From NCBI GenBank assembly GCA_938049385.1, contig CALIBQ010000010.1:22154-86153 (forward strand): DNA of 64,000 bases. The letters run 5' to 3'. The notes beneath the pieces were generated by a model. It was not told where the DNA came from. It saw only the letters and a program-made list of their open reading frames with translations, and did not search any database. Shown piece by piece: positions 15,740 through 23,818 of the stretch (position 1 is the first letter of the stretch; every line of letters starts with the position of its first letter). The DNA comes from an uncultured Anaerolineae bacterium (GTDB lineage: Bacteria; Chloroflexota; Anaerolineae; JACIWP01). A program made the translations under genes and the position numbers.

Positions 15740-18508
15740 ATGTCAGAAGAGCGGAACGACCCAAAAGGTATGCTGGAACATGCCTGGCATACCATCACAG
15801 CAGAAGAAGCGGCGCGCCTGTTGGGGACGGACCTCCAGCGCGGTCTCACCCAGGAGGAAGCGGCGCGCCGGCTCGCGCAGTTCGGCCCCAATGCGCTGGC
15901 GGAAAAGCCCCGCCCCAGCATCTGGGCGCTACTGCTGAGCCAGTTCAACAATTTCCTCATCATCATCCTGCTGGTCGCCAGCGTCATCTCGATTTTGCTG
16001 GGCGAGTTCATTGACGCCGGCGCCATCATCGCCATCGTTATCCTGAATGCCGTGCTGGGCGTCATCCAAGAGTCCAAGGCGGAGGAGGCGCTGGCGGCGC
16101 TGAGAAAGATGGCCGCGCCGGAAGCGCACGTCATCCGCAATGGGCATCTCATCGCCATCCCCGCCGGCGAGGTGGTGCCTGGGGACCTGGTGGTGCTGGA
16201 GACCGGCAACTACGTGCCGGCGGACGTGCGCCTGGTGGAGAGCGTCAACCTGCGTGTGGAGGAAGCCTCGCTGACGGGGGAGTCAGTGCCGGTCAAGAAA
16301 GACGCCGGCGCGATACTGCCGGCGGATGCCCCTCTGGGCGACCGCCTGAACATGGCATTCATGAGCACCCTGGTTACCTACGGCCGTGGGCGCGGGGTAG
16401 TGGTGGCCACCGGCATGCAGACGCAGATCGGGCGCATCGCCGCCATGATTCAGGAAGTGGAGGAGGGACCTACGCCGCTCCAGCAGAAGCTGGACCAGTT
16501 GGGGCGCTGGCTGGGCATCGCCGCCTTGGTCATCTGCGGCATCGTCTTCCTGGTGGGCGTTCTCCGGGGCATCCCCATCCTCGAGATGTTCATGACGGCA
16601 GTGAGCCTGGCTATCGCGGCGGTGCCGGAAGGACTGCCGGCGGTGGTCACCATCTGTCTGGCGCTGGGCATGCAGCGCATGATCCAGCGGCATGCCCTGA
16701 TCCGCCGTCTGCCGGCGGTAGAAACCCTGGGCAGTGCCACCACCATCTGCTCCGATAAAACCGGCACCCTGACCCAGAACGAGATGACCGTGGTCCAGGT
16801 CTGGGCGGACAACACCCTGCTGAATGTCACAGGTGAGGGCTATCGTCCCGAGGGCGAGTTCATGGACCGCAGTACAGTGGTGAACCCGCGGGAGTATCCT
16901 GCGGTGGACCTGCTACTGCGCGGCATGTTGTTGTGCAATGACGCCCGGCTGGAAGCAGTCGAGGCCAGCGATAACGGCGGCCGGCCGAGCTGGCGCATCG
17001 CCGGCGACCCCACCGAAGGTGCACTGGTGGTGCTGGCGGCCAAGGCCGGCTATTGGAAAGAGGAGATGGAGCGTCTCCAGCCGCGCCTGACGGAGATACC
17101 CTTTGACTCCGGGCGCAAGCGCATGACCACCATCCATCCCAACGAGCGTGGAGGCTATATCGCCTTCGTTAAGGGGGCACCGGATATCGTCCTGCAACAT
17201 GCCGCATATATTTACGTGGACGGCACAGTGCGGGAGCTGACCGATTTCGACCGGGAGCGCATTCTAGAGGTTAATGCGTCCTTGTCCAGCAATGCCCTGC
17301 GCGTGCTGGCGCTGGCCTATCGCGAGCTGGATGAACTGCCGGCGGAACCGACGCCGGAGCTGGTGGAGAAGAACCTGGTCTTCGTCGGCCTGGTGGGGAT
17401 GATTGACCCGGCGCGGGCCGAGGTGCGGGATGCGATTCGCGTCGCCCGGCGGGCCGGCATCCGACCAGTGATGATCACCGGCGACTATCCCAACACAGCG
17501 GTGGCGATTGCCAAAGACCTGCAACTGCTCCGCCCCCAGGGCAAGGTGCTCACCGGTGCCGAACTGGACCGCATGTCGGACGAGGAATTTGTCACCATCG
17601 TCGAGGATGTGGATGTCTTTGCCCGCGTCTCGCCGGAGCACAAGGTGCGTATCGTCGAGGCACTGCGCAAGCGCGGCCATATTGTCTCCATGACGGGTGA
17701 CGGTGTGAACGATGCGCCGGCGCTGAAACGGGCCGACATCGGCGTCGCCATGGGCATCACCGGCACCGATGTCTCCAAGCAGACGGCGGACATGGTGCTG
17801 ACCGACGACAACTTCGCCAGCATTGTGGCGGCGGTGGAAGAAGGCCGCATCATCTACTCTAACATCCGCAAGTTCGTCTTCTTCCTGCTGTCCTGCAACG
17901 TGGGGGAAATCCTAGTCATCTTCTTGGCCACCATCGCCGGCCTGCCCCTGCCCTTGACCGCCATCCAACTGCTGATGCTGAACCTGCTGACCGACGGCGC
18001 GCCGGCGCTGGCCCTGGGCATGGAGCGCGGCGACCCGGACATCATGGAAAGGCCGCCGCGTCCGGTGGATGAGCCGGTCATCAACCGCGAGATGCTGATC
18101 GGCATTGCCGTGCAGGCGATTGCTATCACTATCGCGACCCTGTCCGCTTTCCTTATCGGACTGCGCGCCTTCCCCGACAACCTGGCCGGCGCCCAGACCA
18201 TGGCCTTCGCCACCCTATCACTGTCGGAGCTGTTCCGGGCGTACACATCGCGTTCGGAGCGGCACTCCGTATTTTCCATCGGCCTGTTCAGCAACAAATA
18301 CATGCAGTACGCTTTCCTGCTATCGCTGACCATTTTGTTGGCCATCATCTATGTGCCGCCGCTGGACCCAATTTTCGACACCGCGTTCCTGGGATGGGAG
18401 CATTGGGCGGAGATACTGCCGCTGGTGCTCATCCCGTCCATCGCGGCGGAAATCACCAAGTGGTTCCTGCGGCAGGGAGACCGCCGGCGCCGTCCTGTGA
18501 CGGCGTAA
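15740..18508 (+). CDS. P2A-type cation-transporting ATPase, probable Mn2+ (Ca2+) exporter
   Basis: 922 residues with the full P-type architecture: N-terminal cation ATPase domain, actuator LTGESVPV (near 178), phosphorylation motif DKTGTLTQNEM (Asp near 339), hinge TGDGVNDAPALKRADIGVAMG (near 652) and C-terminal helices. PEGLPAVVTICLALG in M4 and NLLTDGAPALALG in M6 are ion-site signatures of SERCA/PMR1-like P2A pumps, which move Ca2+ and in several cases Mn2+. The manganese riboswitch in its leader makes Mn2+ efflux the best guess. The ATG at 15740 follows GGGAG and is preferred over upstream in-frame starts that lie in the riboswitch/terminator. No partner genes follow; tRNAs come next. Confidence 0.93.
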   Translation: MSEERNDPKGMLEHAWHTITAEEAARLLGTDLQRGLTQEEAARRLAQFGPNALAEKPRPSIWALLLSQFNNFLIIILLVASVISILLGEFIDAGAIIAIVILNAVLGVIQESKAEEALAALRKMAAPEAHVIRNGHLIAIPAGEVVPGDLVVLETGNYVPADVRLVESVNLRVEEASLTGESVPVKKDAGAILPADAPLGDRLNMAFMSTLVTYGRGRGVVVATGMQTQIGRIAAMIQEVEEGPTPLQQKLDQLGRWLGIAALVICGIVFLVGVLRGIPILEMFMTAVSLAIAAVPEGLPAVVTICLALGMQRMIQRHALIRRLPAVETLGSATTICSDKTGTLTQNEMTVVQVWADNTLLNVTGEGYRPEGEFMDRSTVVNPREYPAVDLLLRGMLLCNDARLEAVEASDNGGRPSWRIAGDPTEGALVVLAAKAGYWKEEMERLQPRLTEIPFDSGRKRMTTIHPNERGGYIAFVKGAPDIVLQHAAYIYVDGTVRELTDFDRERILEVNASLSSNALRVLALAYRELDELPAEPTPELVEKNLVFVGLVGMIDPARAEVRDAIRVARRAGIRPVMITGDYPNTAVAIAKDLQLLRPQGKVLTGAELDRMSDEEFVTIVEDVDVFARVSPEHKVRIVEALRKRGHIVSMTGDGVNDAPALKRADIGVAMGITGTDVSKQTADMVLTDDNFASIVAAVEEGRIIYSNIRKFVFFLLSCNVGEILVIFLATIAGLPLPLTAIQLLMLNLLTDGAPALALGMERGDPDIMERPPRPVDEPVINREMLIGIAVQAIAITIATLSAFLIGLRAFPDNLAGAQTMAFATLSLSELFRAYTSRSERHSVFSIGLFSNKYMQYAFLLSLTILLAIIYVPPLDPIFDTAFLGWEHWAEILPLVLIPSIAAEITKWFLRQGDRRRRPVTA

Positions 18509-18538
18509 GGCCGGCGGGAAATTATCGAAGCCCAGCGC

Positions 18539-18567
18539 TTGACAAGATGGGCCTCCTTCAGTACAAT
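18539..18567 (+). promoter_or_regulatory. Promoter of the tRNA cluster
   Basis: TTGACA (18539-18544), 17-base spacer, TACAAT (18562-18567), ending 12 bases before tRNA-Phe. Before it, a small 7-bp hairpin at 18488-18505 overlaps the end of the ATPase gene and may terminate that transcript. Confidence 0.85.
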
Positions 18568-18579
18568 ATATGTGCCAGT

Positions 18580-18655
18580 GCCAAGGTAGCTCAGGTGGTA
18601 GAGCACTTGACTGAAAATCAAGGTGTCCCCAGTTCGAGTCTGGGCCTTGGCACCA
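18580..18655 (+). tRNA. tRNA-Phe(GAA)
   Basis: Full cloverleaf: acceptor GCCAAGG/CCTTGGC, D-arm GCTC/GAGC, anticodon loop CTGAAAA (GAA), T-arm CCCAG-TTCGAGT-CTGGG, discriminator A and encoded CCA. Its A73 matches the UGGU of the Phe T-box antiterminator elsewhere in this window. Confidence 0.97.
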
Positions 18656-18659
18656 GCAA

Positions 18660-18731
18660 GCGGAAGTGGCTCAGCGGTAGAGCATCTCCTTGCCAAGGAG
18701 AGGGTCGCGGGTTCGAATCCCGTCTTCCGCT
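18660..18731 (+). tRNA. tRNA-Gly(GCC)
   Basis: Acceptor GCGGAAG/CTTCCGC, D-arm GCTC/GAGC, anticodon loop TTGCCAA (GCC), T-loop TTCGAAT, discriminator T, CCA not encoded. It lies 4 bases after tRNA-Phe, in the same transcript. Confidence 0.97.
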
Positions 18732-18746
18732 CTGCGTGTCAGGTGA

Positions 18747-18818
18747 GGCGACGTAGCCAAGTGGCAAGGCAGGGGTCTGCAAAACCCTCATTCGCCGGTT
18801 CGAATCCGGCCGTCGCCT
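18747..18818 (+). tRNA. tRNA-Cys(GCA)
   Basis: Acceptor GGCGACG/CGTCGCC, three-pair D-stem GCC/GGC, anticodon loop CTGCAAA (GCA), T-arm GCCGG-TTCGAAT-CCGGC, discriminator T. CCA is not fully encoded (CCT follows). Confidence 0.97.
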
Positions 18819-18825
18819 CCTGATG

Positions 18826-18857
18826 GCCGGCAATTCTCCCAGGTTGCCGGCGCTTTT
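18826..18857 (+). terminator. Terminator of the tRNA cluster
   Basis: 8-bp stem GCCGGCAA/TTGCCGGC with a 10-base loop, followed by GCTTTT. A closely similar hairpin closes the MNT/HEPN operon at 19851-19884. Confidence 0.8.
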
Positions 18858-18934
18858 GTTGGTATGTTTCCCCTTTTTGCCTCATTTATATAACTTCTAC
18901 TGCCTCACCCCGACACCAGAAGGCTGACCGAATT

Positions 18935-19088
18935 CAGGGCTTTTCAATACTATAACATTCTGGGCGACCGGAAGTCGCGGCTACAGTTGCGAAGCCCACC
19001 TGCATGGGCTATACCAGTCGGCGCCGGCCCACTTCGCAGTCGTTGGTGCAGTTTCAACTGCCGTTTGTTAGAACATTGAAAAGCCTTG
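18935..19088. mobile_element. Miniature inverted-repeat element, copy A (154 bp)
   Basis: Non-coding element with terminal inverted repeats CAGGGCTTTTCAAT and CAAGGCTTTTCAAT, flanked on both sides by the perfect 9-bp direct repeat GACCGAATT (18926-18934 and 19089-19097), a target-site duplication. Internally it contains small hairpins such as GCAGTTTCAACTGC. It is clearly related (roughly four fifths of bases by eye) to copy B at 40528-40682. It encodes no protein, so it would need a transposase in trans. Confidence 0.85.
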
Positions 19089-19106
19089 GACCGAATTTGC
19101 AGTATA

Positions 19107-19135
19107 TTGACGGCCAAACCATACGGCCTTATAAT
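19107..19135 (+). promoter_or_regulatory. Promoter of the MNT/HEPN operon
   Basis: TTGACG (19107-19112), 17-base spacer, TATAAT (19130-19135). The spacer holds two GGCC tetramers that could belong to an operator. The promoter begins 10 bases after the target duplication of element copy A. Confidence 0.8.
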
Positions 19136-19189
19136 GGGATGCGAGGGAGCATTGTACGCTGAGGGGATTGTGGGCGCGAGAGGATCACG

Positions 19190-19486
19190 ATGATGAAAGA
19201 GCTGGTATTGGATACCGATGAATTGATGGCCTTGTGCCGGCGGTACGGAGTACGGCGTATCGCTGTCTTTGGCTCTGCCGCACGAGGAGAGACTACGGAA
19301 GCCAGCGACATTGACCTCCTGGTAGAATTTTCCCGTCCGATTAGCCTGCTTCAGATGGTGGCGCTGGAGAGACAGCTCTCCGAAGCCCTGGGACGCAGGG
19401 TCGATCTGCTCACCGAGGCCGCCATCAGCCCCTATCTTCGTGATCGGATCAAAAAAGACCTCCGGGTGATATATGAAGCGCGATGA
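19190..19486 (+). CDS. mntA: MNT-type nucleotidyltransferase, antitoxin of a HEPN/MNT pair
   Basis: 98 residues. VFGSAARGETTEASDIDLLVEF is the minimal nucleotidyltransferase signature, with the two catalytic aspartates in SDIDLLV. In characterised HEPN/MNT modules this protein neutralises the HEPN RNase by transferring AMP to it. The start at 19190 (ATGATG; the second ATG is equally possible) follows GAGGATC. The next gene overlaps its end by 14 bases, as expected for a coupled toxin-antitoxin operon. The gene looks intact although its partner is broken. Confidence 0.9.
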   Translation: MMKELVLDTDELMALCRRYGVRRIAVFGSAARGETTEASDIDLLVEFSRPISLLQMVALERQLSEALGRRVDLLTEAAISPYLRDRIKKDLRVIYEAR

Positions 19487-19840
19487 TTCGATTTATCTGC
19501 ACCATATCCTCGAGGCTGTCCTTAACTCGAGGCTGTCCTTAAAGTGGAGTCCTATCTGGCAGGCAAGGACGAGGAGGCCTTTCACCGGGAAAATCTTTTA
19601 CAGGATGGGGTGATCCGCCAAATCGAGATCATTGGTGAGGCCGCTAAGCACCTATCTGCTGAATTGCGGACAAAATACGGGCACATCCCTTGGCAGGATA
19701 TTGCGGGGATGCGTGATAAGCTCATTCACGATTACTTTGGCGTAGACATTGGCCAAGTGTGGTTGACAGCGACACAAGATTTGCCGGCCTTGAAATCCGA
19801 AATAACAGCGATACTGGCGGAGCTGGAAAGCGGAGTTTGA
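19473..19840 (+). pseudogene. HEPN-domain toxin (DUF86) broken by a 17-bp tandem duplication
   Basis: Reading starts MKRDDSIYLHHILEAVL from the ATG at 19473, then shifts frame because the 17-mer CTCGAGGCTGTCCTTAA occurs twice in tandem (19509-19525 and 19526-19542). Deleting one copy restores a continuous 116-residue DUF86 protein (...[18 protein letters not shown]...) with the catalytic R-x4-H motif (RDKLIH) intact. The remaining downstream frame could be translated only from a GTG at 19544 and would lack the first helix. This is best read as inactivation of the toxin, or as a reversible phase switch, since a perfect tandem repeat can be lost by slippage. An assembly artefact is possible but unlikely to give exactly 17 bases. 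Confidence 0.88.
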
Positions 19841-19850
19841 CCATTCCCTG

Positions 19851-19884
19851 GCCGGCAACTGCCCCAGGCTGCCGGCACTTTTGT
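19851..19884. terminator. Terminator after the HEPN gene, convergent with priA
   Basis: 7-bp stem GCCGGCA/TGCCGGC (19851-19857 with 19870-19876) followed by ACTTTTGT. It lies between the HEPN gene and the end of priA on the other strand. Confidence 0.7.
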
Positions 19885-19906
19885 CGCTCCGTTCTCCCTA
19901 ACCCCC

Positions 19907-22903
19907 TCATAACAGCGAGACCGGATCAATGTCCAGCCGCCAGCCGGCGGGGAGCGGGAATCCTCTGAACACCTCCGACGGCTCGCGCGCCTTCACGATA
20001 ATTTGCCAGCGGTACGCGCCGCGCACTCGGGCGAAGAAACAAGGCACCGGCCCCGACAGCTCCACATCGTGGAAGCCCTGCCGGCGCAGGTAATCCCCCA
20101 GCAGGCGGTGCACCCGCTCCGCCTCCGCCTGCGCCCTGCCGGCATCGCGGTGGGCAAAGCGCAGGACCGCCAGCCGGCAGAAAGGCGGATAGCCCTGTTG
20201 CTGTCGAAACGCCAGCTCCTCGCGGTAAAAGCCGGCGAAATCGTGCTCGGCGGCGCGCTGGATGCTGTAATGCTCAGGCGTATAGGTCTGCACGATGACG
20301 CGGCCGCCCAGGATACTGCGGCCGGCGCGGCCGGCCACCTGCACCAGGAGCTGGAACGTGCGCTCCGCCGCCCGAAAATCGGGCAGATAGAGCGCGGTGT
20401 CTGCCAGCACCACCCCCACCAGCGTCACCAGCGGCAGGTCCAGTCCCTTGGCAATCATCTGGGTGCCGATGAGCACATCGGCCCTGCCGGCGCTGAACTG
20501 GTCCAGGATGCGTTCGTGGGCGCCTTTGACGCCGGTCACATCGCGATCCCAGCGCAGGGTTCGCACGTCGGGGAACAGCTCCTGCAGGGCGCTCTCGAGA
20601 CGTTCCGTGCCCATGCCCAGATAGCGGATGCGCCGGCTCCCGCAGGAAGGGCATTCCGCCGGCGCCGGCATGCGGTGGTTGCAATGATGGCAGATGAGCA
20701 GTCGGCTCCCCTCGTGATAGGTCATGGGCACACTGCATCGCGCGCACCGCACCACGTAGCCGCAGTCGCGGCAGGAGACGACGGTGGCCATGCCGCGCCG
20801 GTTGAGGAAGAGGATGGCCTGCTCGCCCCGCTCCAGCACCTGGCGCAGGGCTTCCTGGAGCCGCCGGCTGAAGATACTGCGGTTGCCGGCGCGCAGCTCA
20901 TGGCGCATGTCAATCACCTCGACCTGCGGCAGTTCGATGAGGCAGGCTTCCTCATATTCCGGGCCGAGGGGATGGGCGCGGGTGCGCTCGGGCGGGATAT
21001 GCAGGCGCTCCCGCTGTTCGGCGATCTGGCGGGCATGGCCCATGACCCGCTGGGGCAGTTCCAGCAGGCGAAATTCGCCCTGTAGGGCGCGGTAGTAGCT
21101 TTCCAGGCTGGGGGTCGCCGAGCCGAGGATGAGAGGGCAGTTTTCGATGGCGGCGCGCTGGAGCGCCACATCGCGGGCGTGGTACGTGGGCATAGGCTCC
21201 GCTTTGTAGGCGGCCTCATGCTCTTCGTCCATGATGATGATGCCCAGGCGAGGCAGGGGCGCAAAGACCGCCGAACGGGGGCCGATGACGATGTCCACCT
21301 CGCCGTCGCGGATGCGGCGCCACTGGTCGTAGCGTTCGCCGGCAGACAGCTCGCTGTGCAGGGTCGTCACCCGGCCAGGGAAGCGCGCCGAGAAGCGGCG
21401 GATGGTCTGCGGCGTCAGCGATATCTCCGGCACCAGGACGATAGCCTGCCGGCCGGCCTCCAGCACCTTCGCCAGGGCGCGCAGGTATATCTCCGTCTTG
21501 CCACTGCCGGTTACACCGTGAAGCAGAAAGACCTCCCGCCGGCCGGCCTCCAGCACCTCCTCGACCTCGCGCCAGACGCGCTCCTGGTCCGGCGTCAGGC
21601 GCGGCGGCTGATCGGGGGACAGCGCCATCCCCGCCATAGGGTCGCGCCGGCGCTCCTGCTCCTCCATCTGGATCAGGCCGGCCTCCGCCAGTTCCCGCAG
21701 GATGCCGGCGTTCGCGCCGGTCTCCGCATACACCGCCCCAACCCAGACCGGCTTCCCCTCCCGCGCCAGAAACTCCAGCGCCGGCAGATATTTCCGCAGG
21801 CCCCGCAAGTCCAGCAGGGCCTCTTCTGCCGCCTGTGCATCCACCGCCAGCACCGCGAGCGCCGGCTGTTCGATGATGGTCACCAACCCGCGCTCCGCCA
21901 GCCGGCGCAACTGCGGACGCGTCAGCCCGGTGAGCTGACAGGCTTCTGCGATGGGCAGGGGAGAGGCCGGCTCCGGCCGCTGGAGCAGGGCCTGCATCCC
22001 CTTCACCATTTGGGGGCTTCGCAGAGCCGATGTCCAGTCTGCCGGCAGATGCTCGGCGGGAGCCGGCCGGACCAAGGTTTGCGCCGGCAGGATGCGTACC
22101 AGCCCCTTCTGCTCCAGGGAGCGAGCGACCTGAGAGGTACAGCCGGCCTGCCCGCAGATGGTCTCCAGCTCCGGCAGTGGGTCGGGCGATGCCAGCAGGG
22201 CCTGCAGGAAGCGCGCCGGCGCGCTGTTCCGCCCCAGCGAGGAAGACAGCAGTGCCTGACGGGGGTTCTGCACCTTGGTGCAAACCATGCGGTCAAACAC
22301 GGGACGCACGCGCGGCGGCGCGAGCTGAACGCCGGCATAGACCAGCCCGCGCGAGGCCAGGGATGCGGCCGCCCGCCGCCACTGCGCCTCCGGGATATGC
22401 CGGCTCAGCTCCTCACTGCTCAGCTCGCCCTGCTCCCGCAGAATCTCGGCCAGCCGGCGCTCCGCCGGCCGCAGGTCCGGCGGCAGTTCGTCCGCTCCGG
22501 TCCACCGTACCCGGAGGCGGGCGCGCTGCGGCAGGCCAGGGGGGAGCATCAACTGCAGGGCGGCAAAGAGGGGCACGAGGTATTCCTGGCTGATCCAGCG
22601 CGCCAGGGCGATCTGGGCCGGCGTCACCGCCGGCTGTTCCTCAAGGATCGCTGTCAGGTAGCGGGTCTCCGGCACCGGCGACGAATCGGCCAGCGCCACC
22701 ACGATGCCCTGGGCCGGCCCCTTGCCAAAGGGCACCTGTACCAACTGCCCAGGCCGCAGACGCCCTTCCCATTCCGTGGGAACTGCGTAATGGAAGGTGC
22801 GCTGAAGCCGCTCGCGCACGTCGGTCGGGCTTTCGCCCGCGATCTCCTGCTTCCGCCCGTAGGGATAGATGGGGACGTTGACCGCTACCTCGGCATAGCG
22901 CAT
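19907..22903 (-). CDS. priA: Primosomal replication-restart helicase PriA
   Basis: 998 residues, well above the usual 730-830. The N-terminal 105 residues are the 3'-DNA-binding domain (YPYGRKQEI..., LRPGQLVQVPFGKGPAQGIVVAL). The helicase core has Walker A GVTGSGKTEIY (near 463) and the DEEHE box (near 559). The zinc region near 714-765 has paired cysteines in CRDCGYVVRCARCS, ICHHCNHRMPAPAECPSCGS. Between the DNA-binding domain and the core there is an extended section (about residues 130-430) of winged-helix-like character that accounts for the extra length. PriA reloads the replisome at collapsed forks. It is last in the minus-strand operon remA-gmk-MEMO-priA, 26 bases after the previous stop. 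Confidence 0.95.
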   Translation of the reverse strand: MRYAEVAVNVPIYPYGRKQEIAGESPTDVRERLQRTFHYAVPTEWEGRLRPGQLVQVPFGKGPAQGIVVALADSSPVPETRYLTAILEEQPAVTPAQIALARWISQEYLVPLFAALQLMLPPGLPQRARLRVRWTGADELPPDLRPAERRLAEILREQGELSSEELSRHIPEAQWRRAAASLASRGLVYAGVQLAPPRVRPVFDRMVCTKVQNPRQALLSSSLGRNSAPARFLQALLASPDPLPELETICGQAGCTSQVARSLEQKGLVRILPAQTLVRPAPAEHLPADWTSALRSPQMVKGMQALLQRPEPASPLPIAEACQLTGLTRPQLRRLAERGLVTIIEQPALAVLAVDAQAAEEALLDLRGLRKYLPALEFLAREGKPVWVGAVYAETGANAGILRELAEAGLIQMEEQERRRDPMAGMALSPDQPPRLTPDQERVWREVEEVLEAGRREVFLLHGVTGSGKTEIYLRALAKVLEAGRQAIVLVPEISLTPQTIRRFSARFPGRVTTLHSELSAGERYDQWRRIRDGEVDIVIGPRSAVFAPLPRLGIIIMDEEHEAAYKAEPMPTYHARDVALQRAAIENCPLILGSATPSLESYYRALQGEFRLLELPQRVMGHARQIAEQRERLHIPPERTRAHPLGPEYEEACLIELPQVEVIDMRHELRAGNRSIFSRRLQEALRQVLERGEQAILFLNRRGMATVVSCRDCGYVVRCARCSVPMTYHEGSRLLICHHCNHRMPAPAECPSCGSRRIRYLGMGTERLESALQELFPDVRTLRWDRDVTGVKGAHERILDQFSAGRADVLIGTQMIAKGLDLPLVTLVGVVLADTALYLPDFRAAERTFQLLVQVAGRAGRSILGGRVIVQTYTPEHYSIQRAAEHDFAGFYREELAFRQQQGYPPFCRLAVLRFAHRDAGRAQAEAERVHRLLGDYLRRQGFHDVELSGPVPCFFARVRGAYRWQIIVKAREPSEVFRGFPLPAGWRLDIDPVSLL

Positions 22904-22929
22904 GCTGTCACCTTCGCGCCGCCTCCTCG

Positions 22930-23769
22930 TCAGCGCAGGATAACGCCGGCCGCATAGCCTACCACGCGCGTGAAATCACCGGTCACGTCGCCCGAGTTGG
23001 CGTAATGCAGGATGCGCGCTTCTCTAGCGCCCAGGAGCTGGCAGGCGGTCATCACCGTCATGACCGGGCCGGCGCCGCAGGCTTCCGTCTTCCCTTGGCT
23101 CACGGCGTAGGCCATGCCCGGCACATCATAGGCCTCGACATAGCGGATGAAGGTCTGGTCCAGCACGCGCGCCGTGCGGTCGTGATAGAAATGGGACAGG
23201 TCGGTGCTGGCCACGAACAGGACACCGCCGGCGTCTTTCCCGACCGTTTCGGCCAGCGCCTGCCCCAAGTCTTGGCAAAAGACGAGGGATTGGTCCGCCA
23301 ACATAATGGGCACCAGGTGAAATGAGGATAGGATCACCTGCAGGAAAGGGAGCTGTATCTCCAGCGAGTGCTCGTCATCATCGCGCAGTAAGCCGAGGGG
23401 GATGCGGTCCGCCAGCCGGCGCAGGAATCCCACGTCCACGGGAATATCTCCCAGGGGCGTGCGGTAGTATTCCACCGCCGTGACCACCGCTTGCGCGCGG
23501 GCGATGTAGGCGCGGTGCACGGGGGAGATGACGATGACGCGGTCATACTGCCGGCCCTTGACCTGGCGGTAGGCATAGGCCGCCACCTGACCGGAGTACA
23601 TATAGCCAGCATGAGGCGCAATCAACCCAATGATCTCCCCCGCCAGCGTCTGCGCCGGCACCCGGGATAGGTAATCCTCGATGGTCCGGCGCAGGGCCGT
23701 CGGGGAGCCGGGGTACCAGGTGCCGGCGATGGCCGGCTCACGCACACCATGAAACTCCATCACCGCCAT
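22930..23769 (-). CDS. MEMO1-family protein (AmmeMemoRadiSam system protein B)
   Basis: 279 residues. VREPAIAGTWYPGSPTALRRTIEDYL, LIAPHAGYMYSGQVAAYAY, VIVISPVHR and VASTDLSHFYHD are conserved blocks of the MEMO family, whose fold resembles class III extradiol dioxygenases; the biochemical role is not settled. The ATG at 23769 follows GGAGGGTGAAC and starts the family-like sequence; the frame is open for 54 further codons upstream, which overlap the gmk end and look like shadow sequence. The AMMECR1 and radical-SAM partners of the named system are not next to it. Confidence 0.88.
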   Translation of the reverse strand: MAVMEFHGVREPAIAGTWYPGSPTALRRTIEDYLSRVPAQTLAGEIIGLIAPHAGYMYSGQVAAYAYRQVKGRQYDRVIVISPVHRAYIARAQAVVTAVEYYRTPLGDIPVDVGFLRRLADRIPLGLLRDDDEHSLEIQLPFLQVILSSFHLVPIMLADQSLVFCQDLGQALAETVGKDAGGVLFVASTDLSHFYHDRTARVLDQTFIRYVEAYDVPGMAYAVSQGKTEACGAGPVMTVMTACQLLGAREARILHYANSGDVTGDFTRVVGYAAGVILR

Positions 23770-23818
23770 GTTCACCCTCCTGTACTGCGCCCGCACGTGC
23801 CGGTGCCGGCGCATGCGG

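Noticed and set aside
18394..18833. Protein frames across the tRNA cluster on both strands
   Set aside because: They run through three clear tRNA genes. Such spurious proteins are common at tRNA clusters.
20003..21085. Large plus-strand frames opposite priA, pheT, ahcY and metK
   Set aside because: They are antisense shadows of well-conserved genes, a usual effect of high GC content.
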